DNA of 6,321 nt, taken from positions 1 to 6,321 of the forward strand of contig JAERRP010000913.1 of the NCBI GenBank assembly GCA_016735415.1, written 5' to 3'. Below the pieces are notes generated by a model, which was not told the origin of the DNA, made no database searches, and worked only from the letters and a program-made list of their open reading frames with translations. The DNA comes from Desulfobacterales bacterium (GTDB lineage: Bacteria; Desulfobacterota; Desulfobacteria; Desulfobacterales; UBA5852). Below, piece by piece: positions 1-5,166 of this stretch; position 1 is the first letter of the stretch, and each line of letters begins with the position of its first letter. The position numbers and the translations under genes are program-made.

Positions 1-169
1 GCCTGAAAAGGCGCTGCCGGCTGACGAAACGGGTCCGGCCACTTCCAGGGTCCGCTCAATCACCTCTCATCGTACGGGAGACATGCTATACCTGAAAAAC
101 AAGCCGGCCTTAAGACATCAAGGGCCAGCACCCGGAGGGCCGGCCCCTGAAATCGACAGTACTCCCTGA
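1..169. other. Non-coding 3' flank of the binding-protein gene
   Basis: I see no convincing gene here. The stretch contains the probable terminator of the binding-protein gene and, at its left edge, a small GCCT-GAAA-AGGC hairpin (1-12). One minus-strand frame is open from a GTG at 63 to the window edge, but it lacks a properly spaced ribosome binding site and 21 codons are too few to judge. One plus-strand frame is open from base 2 to a TGA at 167-169, but it runs straight through the hairpin region and its translation looks like arbitrary Pro/Gly/Ala-rich sequence. Confidence 0.4.
95..147 (-). terminator. Probable intrinsic terminator after the binding-protein gene
   Basis: Read on the minus strand, a GC-rich arm (138-144) can pair with GGCCGGC (103-109), followed by a U-rich tract TTGTTTTT (95-102). 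A competing and more compact hairpin pairs the segment at 139-146 with 122-129, eight pairs including one G-U, with a 9-base loop but no U-run directly after it. The two stems share the 138-146 arm, so only one can form at a time. The position, about 25 bases past the stop codon, suits a terminator. The long loop of the version with the U-tract lowers confidence. Confidence 0.5.
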
Positions 170-1345
170 CTACATTTCGACAGAAACGAAATCACCGCCC
201 TGGACCTGGTAAACCGCAAAGCCGACCCCGATGGCGTCGCCCTTGTCGTCGAACTTGATGATGCCCAGCGGTGTTGCCACCCATTCGCTCTTGAGGGCCT
301 TGCTCAGAACATCGTAATCGGTCGAACCGGATTTTTCGATGGCGTTGAGCAGCGCCAGGGTGGCGGCGTAAGCATTCAGATAGAAAGCGCCCGGGTCTTC
401 CCCGAATTCTTTCTTGTGCAACTCGATGGCTTCAACGGCCATGGGGTTACTGGAGGTATCCACCGGACCCGTGGCATAGACGCCTTCAGCAAATTCCCCG
501 GCCACCTTGATGAAGGTAATGTCCTTGACCCCGTCATCGGAGATAAAAATGGTGTCCATGGCTTTTTTGCGCATCTGGGTAACGATCTTCGAAGCTTCCG
601 GGTGGTAGCCCCCGAAGATGACGGCTTCCGCGCCCGAGCGCTTGATTTTCTGGACCACGGCGGAATAATCCACCGCTCCGGGGGTGATGCCTTCATAAAA
701 AACCACTTCGGCGCGGCTGTCGGCCTCGAGAAATCCCTTGGCGAATTCCGCCAGCCCCTTGCCGTAGTCACCCTTGTCGTGCAGGACGGCAATCTTGGTG
801 AGGCCGAGTTTATCCAGCGCGAAATCCACCTCCAATCTGGCCTGGGCGTCATCGGAAGCAATGGTGCGATAGAAGTTCGGATAGTCGCCGCTTTGGGTCA
901 GGGCCGGGTTGGTGGCCGAGGGGCTCATGGTAATTACGCCGGAATCCTTGTAAATGCCCAATGCCGCCTTGGTGGCGCCGGAGCAGATATGACCCATCAC
1001 CACGTCGACCTTTTCGGTAACCAGCTTGGTGGCCGTGTTGGTGGCCACTTCCGGCTTGCAGACATCGTCTTCCACCAGAACCTCGATCTGGCGGCCGTTG
1101 ATGCCGTTCAAGGCATTGCGTTTTTTGGCGACCAGTTCGGCCGCACGCACGCTGGGAATACCGTAGGATGCCAGATCGCCGCTGTGGGCGCCGGCCACAC
1201 CCAGTTTGATGGGCTCAAGCACTTTGGCTACCGGGGCGGCGGTCTCGGCCTTTTTATCTTCCTTTTGCGGGCAGCCGAAAATAAGCAAACCGGCCATGAC
1301 AAGAACAACCGATAAAACGAAAAATCTTCCGTGGGGCTTCTTCAT
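170..1345 (-). CDS. Branched-chain amino acid ABC transporter solute-binding lipoprotein (LivJ/LivK type)
   Basis: This 391-residue protein would bind an amino-acid-like solute outside the inner membrane and deliver it to a LivHMGF-type ABC transporter. Residues 1-24 are a signal peptide with basic MKK start and hydrophobic core. The lipobox ends IFGC, making Cys25 the lipidated residue, and a charged linker follows. The mature part (from about 45) has the periplasmic-binding-protein type I fold. Cys96 and Cys121 match the LivJ disulfide pair, S122 and the SPSAT segment (141-145) match ligand-binding positions, and GGYHPE (245-250) is a LivJ signature. LivJ's ligand-contacting Glu in the PEGV segment is replaced by Asp271 in DDGV. 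I chose the start at 1345 because AAGGAGGAG lies just upstream and the signal peptide begins there; the frame stays open further upstream through the promoter and palindrome. No permease or ATPase gene is visible. The exact ligand is unknown. Confidence 0.92.
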   Translation of the reverse strand: MKKPHGRFFVLSVVLVMAGLLIFGCPQKEDKKAETAAPVAKVLEPIKLGVAGAHSGDLASYGIPSVRAAELVAKKRNALNGINGRQIEVLVEDDVCKPEVATNTATKLVTEKVDVVMGHICSGATKAALGIYKDSGVITMSPSATNPALTQSGDYPNFYRTIASDDAQARLEVDFALDKLGLTKIAVLHDKGDYGKGLAEFAKGFLEADSRAEVVFYEGITPGAVDYSAVVQKIKRSGAEAVIFGGYHPEASKIVTQMRKKAMDTIFISDDGVKDITFIKVAGEFAEGVYATGPVDTSSNPMAVEAIELHKKEFGEDPGAFYLNAYAATLALLNAIEKSGSTDYDVLSKALKSEWVATPLGIIKFDDKGDAIGVGFAVYQVQGGDFVSVEM

Positions 1346-1353
1346 TATCCTCT

Positions 1354-1360
1354 CCTCCTT
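1354..1360 (-). promoter_or_regulatory. Strong Shine-Dalgarno for the binding-protein gene
   Basis: AAGGAGG on the minus strand, continuing into a second GAGAGGA purine stretch, sits 8 bases before the ATG at 1345-1343. It is a near-perfect match to the anti-Shine-Dalgarno sequence. It decides the start of the lipoprotein over the longer open frame that reaches back to 1561. Confidence 0.85.
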
Positions 1361-1406
1361 GAAAAAGTAACAAAAATGGGGGCTTACCGTCTTGCAAGTC
1401 CCTGTT

Positions 1407-1435
1407 TTTATAATCGTCGGGTAAGCTTCCGTCAA
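1407..1435 (-). promoter_or_regulatory. Sigma70-like promoter of the binding-protein gene
   Basis: On the minus strand, TTGACG (1430-1435) and TATAAA (1407-1412) are separated by exactly 17 bases, each one base off consensus. The predicted start of transcription is near 1400, giving a leader of about 55 bases. A 7-bp inverted repeat has one arm in the spacer (1420-1426, GGTAAGC on the plus strand) and the other just past the start site (1382-1388, GCTTACC), which could be a regulator site. The gene can therefore be expressed independently of the upstream aminotransferase unit. Confidence 0.75.
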
Positions 1436-1504
1436 GATAGAATTTTCGACCGCTGGCAATCGATCCGGCCGCCCATCTGAGCAGGTGGACCCGCAGGCTA
1501 GTAG

Positions 1505-1647
1505 GTGTCCATCCAGAAATGGTAGATTTTTGTTCAGGCCAAGGCCGCAGCGATTTTGCAACCGCAGGCGTAGCCAGGCTACGTCAAGGATTTCAAAAGA
1601 GCGAGAACGCCGGCCTGGGCCGAAAGATGCCTTTTATGGATGGGCAC
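1505..1647. repeat. 143-bp gapless imperfect palindrome
   Basis: Bases 1505-1575 and 1577-1647 form inverted arms around a single central base at 1576. Pairing base i with base 3152-i gives 45 Watson-Crick pairs out of 71 with no insertion or deletion. Adding G-U pairs gives 51 for a plus-strand RNA and 52 for a minus-strand RNA. The best blocks are the termini GTGTCCATCCA/TGGATGGGCAC, the block 1535-1540 with 1612-1617, TTTTG/CAAAA (1554-1558 with 1594-1598) and a perfect centre CGTAGCC-A-GGCTACG (1569-1583). CTAG occurs just outside both ends (1498-1501, 1647-1650). The right end reaches the last base of the aminotransferase stop codon. It codes for nothing evident and resembles a MITE-like or REP-like mobile palindrome, or a large RNA hairpin between two genes. 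Confidence 0.8.
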
Positions 1648-2810
1648 TAGTTGAGCATGCCCGCCAGGCGGTCCATGGCCTCGGAGAGCCGCTCGACCGG
1701 ATGGGTCAGCGCAATCCGGAAGAAGCCTTCTCCATATTGGCCGTACATCGCGCCCGGAATCATCCAGACGGCAATTTCATCCAGAACCTTGAAGCACCAT
1801 TCCTTGGAATCGGTAACACCTTCCGGCAGATCCACCCATACATAAAATGTCGCCCGGGGCGGATAGAATGCCAGTCCGCTGACCTGCAATCCTTTCATAA
1901 CGACATCCCGACGCTCGCGGAACATCCGGTTGCGCACCTGCATGAACGTGGCATCACCGTTGAGCGCCTGTGTGGCGGCAACCTGGAGCGGGTAGAACAT
2001 ACCCCGATCGGAATGCGATTTGATTTTGGCCAGGGCGGCAATGATCTCCGGGTTGCCCAGCACCATGCCGGTCCGCCATCCACAGGAATTGTAGGCCTTG
2101 GAGAGCGAATTGAACTCGACCCCGATCTCCCTGGCACCGTCGAATTGCAGAAAGGAGGGCGGGCAATACCCGTCAAAACAGATTTCCGAGTAGGGATTGT
2201 CCGAAATGACCGCAACGTCATATTGACGGGCCCAGCGGATCAGGCGCAGATAGAACGATTCCGGTGCATGGGCCGAAGTGGGATTGTTGGGGTAGTTGAT
2301 CCATATCATTTTCGCCTTTTGGGCGATTTCGGGGTCAATCGCATCCAGGTCCGGCAGAAAACCGTTTTCTTTGCGCAGCGGCACGGTGTGGATCTGGCCC
2401 CCTGCAATCTGAACGCCGGCCGTGTAGGCCGGGTAACAGGGGTCGGGGACCAGGGCGATGTCACCCGGATCCAGCATGGCCGTGTGGATATGGAAAAGGC
2501 CGTCGGCGGAGCCCAGCAGCGGCAGCACCTCGGTTTCCGGGTCGCACTGCACACCGTACTGCCTCCGGTAAAAGTCGGCGATGGCCTCTTTCAGCGGCAG
2601 CGGAGAATAAAAGCTGGGATAATGATGGTTGGCCGGGTCCAGACAGGCGTCCGCCAGCACCTGACGCTGTGAATCGGGAGGAAACACATCCGGATCCCCC
2701 AGGCCGAGATTGATAACGTCTTTGCCCTCGGCCCGCATCCTGGTCAGAATGACGTTCATGGCCGTGCCCAGATAGGCCTCAAAGGAGTCGATACGTTTGG
2801 CTATCTTCAT
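1647..2810 (-). CDS. PLP-dependent class I/II aminotransferase, LL-diaminopimelate aminotransferase (DapL)-like
   Basis: This 387-residue fold-type I aminotransferase moves an amino group between an amino acid and a 2-oxo acid in the cytoplasm. Visible landmarks are Lys238 in SLSKAY (Schiff base to PLP), Asn176 in YPNNPTSA, Asp204 and Tyr207 in DNPYSEI, Arg246 in GWRTG, Tyr126 stacking on PLP, and Arg365 near the C-terminus for the substrate carboxylate. The overall text (GLGDPD, FLPDLDAI, EFNSLSKAYN) resembles DapL more than aspartate aminotransferase. However, the DapL segment GSKEG reads GSADG (100-104), losing the phosphate-contacting Lys, and YNMTGWR reads YNSCGWR. It is therefore probably a paralogue with another substrate. 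The ATG at 2810 has AAGAAGG upstream and leaves 13 bases after the cupin stop; the in-frame ATG at 2849 would overlap the cupin gene. It is the last gene of the regulator-cupin unit. Confidence 0.9.
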   Translation of the reverse strand: MKIAKRIDSFEAYLGTAMNVILTRMRAEGKDVINLGLGDPDVFPPDSQRQVLADACLDPANHHYPSFYSPLPLKEAIADFYRRQYGVQCDPETEVLPLLGSADGLFHIHTAMLDPGDIALVPDPCYPAYTAGVQIAGGQIHTVPLRKENGFLPDLDAIDPEIAQKAKMIWINYPNNPTSAHAPESFYLRLIRWARQYDVAVISDNPYSEICFDGYCPPSFLQFDGAREIGVEFNSLSKAYNSCGWRTGMVLGNPEIIAALAKIKSHSDRGMFYPLQVAATQALNGDATFMQVRNRMFRERRDVVMKGLQVSGLAFYPPRATFYVWVDLPEGVTDSKEWCFKVLDEIAVWMIPGAMYGQYGEGFFRIALTHPVERLSEAMDRLAGMLN

Positions 2811-2823
2811 TGGAAATCCCTTC

Positions 2824-3234
2824 TTAACTGTTTTCGCCGTCGTAAACATTGCAGATGCAGCAGAGGAAAGTGGCCGGTTGGGTGTCGCTTATGTTGCGCA
2901 TCCCGTGGGCTTCCATGCTGGGCACGTAAACAAAGTCCCCGGCGCCGACAACCATCTGCTTGGCGATTTCCTCGGAGTCCGTATCGAATTGCCAGCATTC
3001 GAACTGACCGCTCAGGATGTACATGGTCTGGTGATAAAAATGGTTGTGGATCGGAATCTGCCCCCCCGGTTGAATGCTAAAAAACCTTAAACCATATTCA
3101 GGGTTGCCGCTGCCGTCATCACCATGGCTGGAAAGCCACCGGATGCTGGTTCCGACGACGTCCCGCAGGGCGCCCTTGAAGGGGAACTTGTCGATGATCT
3201 TCTCTTCACAATCTTTATAGTTTTTTATCTCCAT
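2824..3234 (-). CDS. Small single-domain cupin protein
   Basis: This is a 136-residue protein with one cupin beta-barrel and no signal peptide or membrane segment, hence cytoplasmic. Cupin motif 1 spans about 57-76 (PGGQIPIHNH then FYHQTMYILSG). It offers His63 and His65 as metal ligands, but has His68/Gln69 where the family usually has Glu. Motif 2 spans 99-114 (GDFVYVPSMEAHGMRN) with Pro105 and His110. Such proteins may be metal-dependent isomerases, dioxygenases or lyases, or simply small-molecule binders; the sequence does not say which. The C-terminal segment has three Cys close together (125, 126, 128). The ATG at 3234 follows GGAG with 8-base spacing. It lies 40 bases after the GntR gene and 13 before the aminotransferase, so the three are probably co-transcribed and functionally linked. 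Confidence 0.85.
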   Translation of the reverse strand: MEIKNYKDCEEKIIDKFPFKGALRDVVGTSIRWLSSHGDDGSGNPEYGLRFFSIQPGGQIPIHNHFYHQTMYILSGQFECWQFDTDSEEIAKQMVVGAGDFVYVPSMEAHGMRNISDTQPATFLCCICNVYDGENS

Positions 3235-3274
3235 TGTTGCTTCTCCGTTCTTGTTCTTGTCAAAAGTTTCAGGC

Positions 3275-3892
3275 TCAGGAACGCCCCATGATTTCATCCA
3301 TGGAAACCTGGATATGCTCGGCCGTGGCGGCCCGCAGACGGACTTCGTCTTTTTCCTCCAGGGCCCGTATGATCCCGAGGATCTCAACAAAAAATTTTTG
3401 GCGGTTGATGCCCTGGGGTGACGCCAGCCAGAAGCGCAAATAGTGACACAGCATATGGTCCAGCAGCCGATAAAGCTGTTCGTTTTGAGCTTCGCGGTAC
3501 AGAAGTTGATGGAAACGGACATCGAGTTCGACAATACGATTCCTGCTTACACCTTCCTCCATCTGCTCGATCTCGGTTTTAATCGCCTTGAGATCTTCGC
3601 AGCCCCGGGCCGTCATACGATGCATGGCCCAGGTATTGGCCTGGATCTCCAACAGGGAGCGTATTTCTGTAATCTCGCGCATGCGGGCCACGGTAAGGGG
3701 GCTTACGACATAATGCGACCCGTGGCGCACAACCCACGTCTCGGCATCAAGCCGTGTCAGGGCGAGCGTCACGGGATTGCGGCTCACGTTGTAATATTGC
3801 GCCAGTTCAACCAGATTGAGCGTACTTTCGGGTTGTATTTCCAGCCAGACGATCTTTTTCTTAAGGTCTTTGAATATGTCTAAGGGATCCAA
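3275..3892 (-). CDS. GntR-family transcriptional regulator, FadR/FCD subfamily
   Basis: This 205-residue DNA-binding regulator has an N-terminal winged helix-turn-helix (about 5-65; recognition region VSRNPVTLALTRLD) and a C-terminal all-helical FCD ligand domain (about 70-200). FCD proteins usually bind a carboxylate through a metal held by Asp and His residues. Asp124 and His128 (ELDVRFHQLL) and His193 (AEHI) are present, but the His normally found in the EHxxIxxAL-like segment is Ile171. It probably represses its own operon through the TGCATGCATTAT pair upstream, and its ligand is likely a substrate or product of the cupin/aminotransferase pathway. The start is uncertain. The only conventional start codon before the domain in this frame is TTG at 3892, without a good ribosome binding site; the in-frame stop is at 3905-3907. 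Confidence 0.88.
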   Translation of the reverse strand: MDPLDIFKDLKKKIVWLEIQPESTLNLVELAQYYNVSRNPVTLALTRLDAETWVVRHGSHYVVSPLTVARMREITEIRSLLEIQANTWAMHRMTARGCEDLKAIKTEIEQMEEGVSRNRIVELDVRFHQLLYREAQNEQLYRLLDHMLCHYLRFWLASPQGINRQKFFVEILGIIRALEEKDEVRLRAATAEHIQVSMDEIMGRS

Positions 3893-3942
3893 TGGCCACC
3901 GTGCTCATTTCACTTGCCCGCATCATCACGGGTGTTGGTTTA

Positions 3943-3954
3943 ATAATGCATGCA
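3943..3954 (-). promoter_or_regulatory. Putative GntR operator O2 (downstream copy)
   Basis: TGCATGCATTAT on the minus strand, an exact 12-base copy of the sequence at 3977-3988. Its core TGCATGCA is a perfect palindrome, extending here to ATGCATGCAT (3946-3955). It lies about 17-28 bases downstream of the predicted transcription start, where a bound repressor would block elongation or promoter escape. Centre-to-centre distance to the other copy is 34 bases, roughly three helical turns. Confidence 0.6.
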
Positions 3955-3976
3955 TCCTTGTTCTAGGGCTTCGTTC

Positions 3977-3988
3977 ATAATGCATGCA
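3977..3988 (-). promoter_or_regulatory. Putative GntR operator O1 (overlaps the -10 box)
   Basis: TGCATGCATTAT on the minus strand. Its last six bases are the -10 hexamer itself and its palindromic core TGCATGCA fills the end of the promoter spacer. Protein bound here would exclude RNA polymerase. FCD-type GntR proteins commonly bind short palindromes next to their own gene, so the regulator encoded at 3275-3892 is the obvious candidate. That link is inference. Confidence 0.6.
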
Positions 3989-4005
3989 GCGTGCGTACAT
4001 GTCAA
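3977..4005 (-). promoter_or_regulatory. Sigma70-like promoter of the gntR-cupin-aminotransferase unit
   Basis: A perfect TTGACA -35 box (4000-4005) is followed after 17 bases by CATTAT (3977-3982), four of six matches to TATAAT. The predicted start is near 3970, leaving a leader of almost 80 bases before the TTG start of the regulator. The weak -10 with a perfect -35 and overlapping operator suits a regulated promoter. Confidence 0.65.
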
Positions 4006-4105
4006 TTGCTATTTCTCTTCCGGCGCCCGCCGTATCAGAAAACGTGCATTTCCCTTACCTGTTTCAGCTGCCCCGGGCACCCGTTCTTGCACCTTGACCC
4101 CCCGG

Positions 4106-4125
4106 CATGAATGCAGTAATTCATG
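4106..4125. promoter_or_regulatory. Inverted repeat upstream of nadK
   Basis: CATGAAT (4106-4112) and ATTCATG (4119-4125) are perfect 7-bp inverted arms around a 6-base spacer, 67 bases before the nadK start. A TTGACC that could be a -35 box is at 4094-4099, and the repeat covers where its -10 would lie, although no good -10 match is visible. It could be an operator or a leader hairpin. The rest of 3893-4192 holds only the leftward promoter and operators already listed; I see no gene in it. Confidence 0.35.
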
Positions 4126-4177
4126 ATCAAGGGCTTGGATTTCAAACGATTTCAGGCTCGCTTTCCCACTTTCACAC

Positions 4178-4184
4178 GAGGGAG
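4178..4184 (+). promoter_or_regulatory. Ribosome binding site fixing the GTG start of nadK
   Basis: GAGGGAG lies 8 bases before GTG at 4193. Upstream in this frame there is no ATG, GTG or TTG back to the in-frame stop TGA at 4124-4126, so the GTG start is the only conventional choice. Confidence 0.8.
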
Positions 4185-4192
4185 ATATTCAG

Positions 4193-5050
4193 GTGCACCC
4201 TATTGCCCTGGTCGTCAAAACAGTACCCGAGGCCCAGGAAACCGCGGATCGCCTGGAGGCCTGGCTTAAAGCCCGCGATATCGCCGTGGAGCGCGTCCGT
4301 CCCGATGCCATCAGCAGCGGCAACATGGACGGTGTCTGCTCGCAGCATCCACCCCCGCGGTTCTTTTGCGTTTTCGTTCTGGGCGGCGACGGGACCTTTT
4401 TGAGCGCCGTCCGTTGGATCGGCGAAGCGCCGGTCCCGATCCTGGGGGTCAAGTTCGGGGAAATGGGATTTCTGGCGGAAATCGCCGCGGATGATCTGTT
4501 TGCAGCGGCGGAAGCCGTTCTGCAGGAAAAATTCGGAATTCAGTCCCGCATGCGGCTGGCCGTCACGGTGACACGCGACGGTATCGAGCGCTGCCGCGAA
4601 AGCGTTTTGAACGATGTGGTGATCAACACGGGAACCATGGCCCGTCTGGCCCACATCCCCACTTATATCAACGATCATTACCTGACCACCTTCCGGGCCG
4701 ACGGCCTGATCGTGGCCTCACCCACCGGGTCGACCGCCTATTCACTGGCCGCCGGCGGGCCGGTCGTCCACCCGCAGGTACCGGGTATCGTCATGACGCC
4801 CATTTGCCCCTTTACCCTGACCAACCGCCCGCTGGTGGTCCCGGACAACACCCGCATTCTGATCAGGCCCGAGGCGCAATCCACCAACCTGATCCTGACG
4901 CTGGACGGCCAGGCGGGGCTTGAAATCCATCAGGGCGACAACATCCTGATCGCAAAAAGCCCCCACCCGGTCCACATGATCCAGATCCCCGACGGCGAAT
5001 ATTTCGACGTCCTCAAAGCCAAACTGAGCTGGAGCGGCGGCCGGGCCTGA
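4193..5050 (+). CDS. nadK: NAD kinase
   Basis: This 285-residue cytoplasmic enzyme phosphorylates NAD+ with ATP (or polyphosphate) to make NADP+. Diagnostic motifs are GGDGT (64-68, catalytic Asp66), LNDVVI (139-144, the NE/D motif), and the long DGLIVASPTGSTAYSL block (170-185) with its AAGGP continuation. The C-terminus LTLDGQ ... FDVLKAKLSW is also typical. Length matches the bacterial family. One oddity is GVKFGEMGFLAE (85-96), where most NAD kinases have Asn in GxNxGxLGFL; here the residue is Lys87. The N-terminus (MHPIALVVK) is the usual first beta strand, supporting the GTG start. The gene is divergent from the GntR unit and convergent with ahcY, so it is transcribed alone within this window. 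Confidence 0.95.
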   Translation: MHPIALVVKTVPEAQETADRLEAWLKARDIAVERVRPDAISSGNMDGVCSQHPPPRFFCVFVLGGDGTFLSAVRWIGEAPVPILGVKFGEMGFLAEIAADDLFAAAEAVLQEKFGIQSRMRLAVTVTRDGIERCRESVLNDVVINTGTMARLAHIPTYINDHYLTTFRADGLIVASPTGSTAYSLAAGGPVVHPQVPGIVMTPICPFTLTNRPLVVPDNTRILIRPEAQSTNLILTLDGQAGLEIHQGDNILIAKSPHPVHMIQIPDGEYFDVLKAKLSWSGGRA

Positions 5051-5080
5051 AAAACCACCGTTTCCTTTTTTTAAGCCCGT

Positions 5081-5126
5081 AAAAAAACCAGCCGCGGCAC
5101 GATGACAGCGGCTGGTTAATTTTTTT
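5081..5126. terminator. Bidirectional intrinsic terminator between nadK and ahcY
   Basis: AACCAGCCGC (5086-5095) and GCGGCTGGTT (5108-5117) form a perfect 10-bp stem with a 12-base loop. On the plus strand a T-rich tract (5116-5126) follows; on the minus strand the A-run at 5081-5087 becomes seven consecutive T. It lies about 36 bases past the nadK stop and about 50 bases past the ahcY stop, so it can end transcription from both sides. Confidence 0.92.
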
Positions 5127-5166
5127 GAAAACATCTTTAAGGCGGTGGCCCTGCCCAGCGGGCACC

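Noticed and set aside
1..63. Possible start of a further minus-strand gene from GTG at 63
   Set aside because: The frame is open to the edge, but the purine stretch abuts the GTG with no spacing and the 21 visible codons match no Liv permease start. It cannot be decided within this window.
416..1315. Plus-strand open frame opposite the binding-protein gene
   Set aside because: Antisense shadow. Composition rich in Gly, His and Asp without domain motifs, and the minus-strand gene is unambiguous.
1346..1561. A longer start for the binding lipoprotein, with the frame open to 1561
   Set aside because: The extension runs through the palindrome, the promoter and the Shine-Dalgarno sequence, and would bury the signal peptide 72 residues inside the protein.
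1485..2672. Long plus-strand open frame opposite the aminotransferase
   Set aside because: It is the antisense shadow of a well supported gene in GC-rich DNA, has no recognisable domain and begins within the palindrome region.
2811..2849. An earlier ATG for the aminotransferase at 2849
   Set aside because: It would overlap the cupin gene by 26 bases and adds a non-family tail. The ATG at 2810 has a well spaced ribosome binding site and the usual N-terminal text.
3235..3534. Extension of the cupin frame upstream to 3534
   Set aside because: It overlaps the regulator gene in another frame, and the added 100 residues look like out-of-frame translation. GGAG precedes the ATG at 3234.
4076..4090. 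Sigma54-like element (GGCAC then TTGC) upstream of nadK
   Set aside because: The GG and GC elements are separated by 11 bases instead of the strict 10, so it would be out of helical register for sigma54.
4107..4403. Plus-strand frame beginning upstream of nadK and overlapping its first 200 bases
   Set aside because: Out of frame with nadK, no ribosome binding site of note, no family resemblance.
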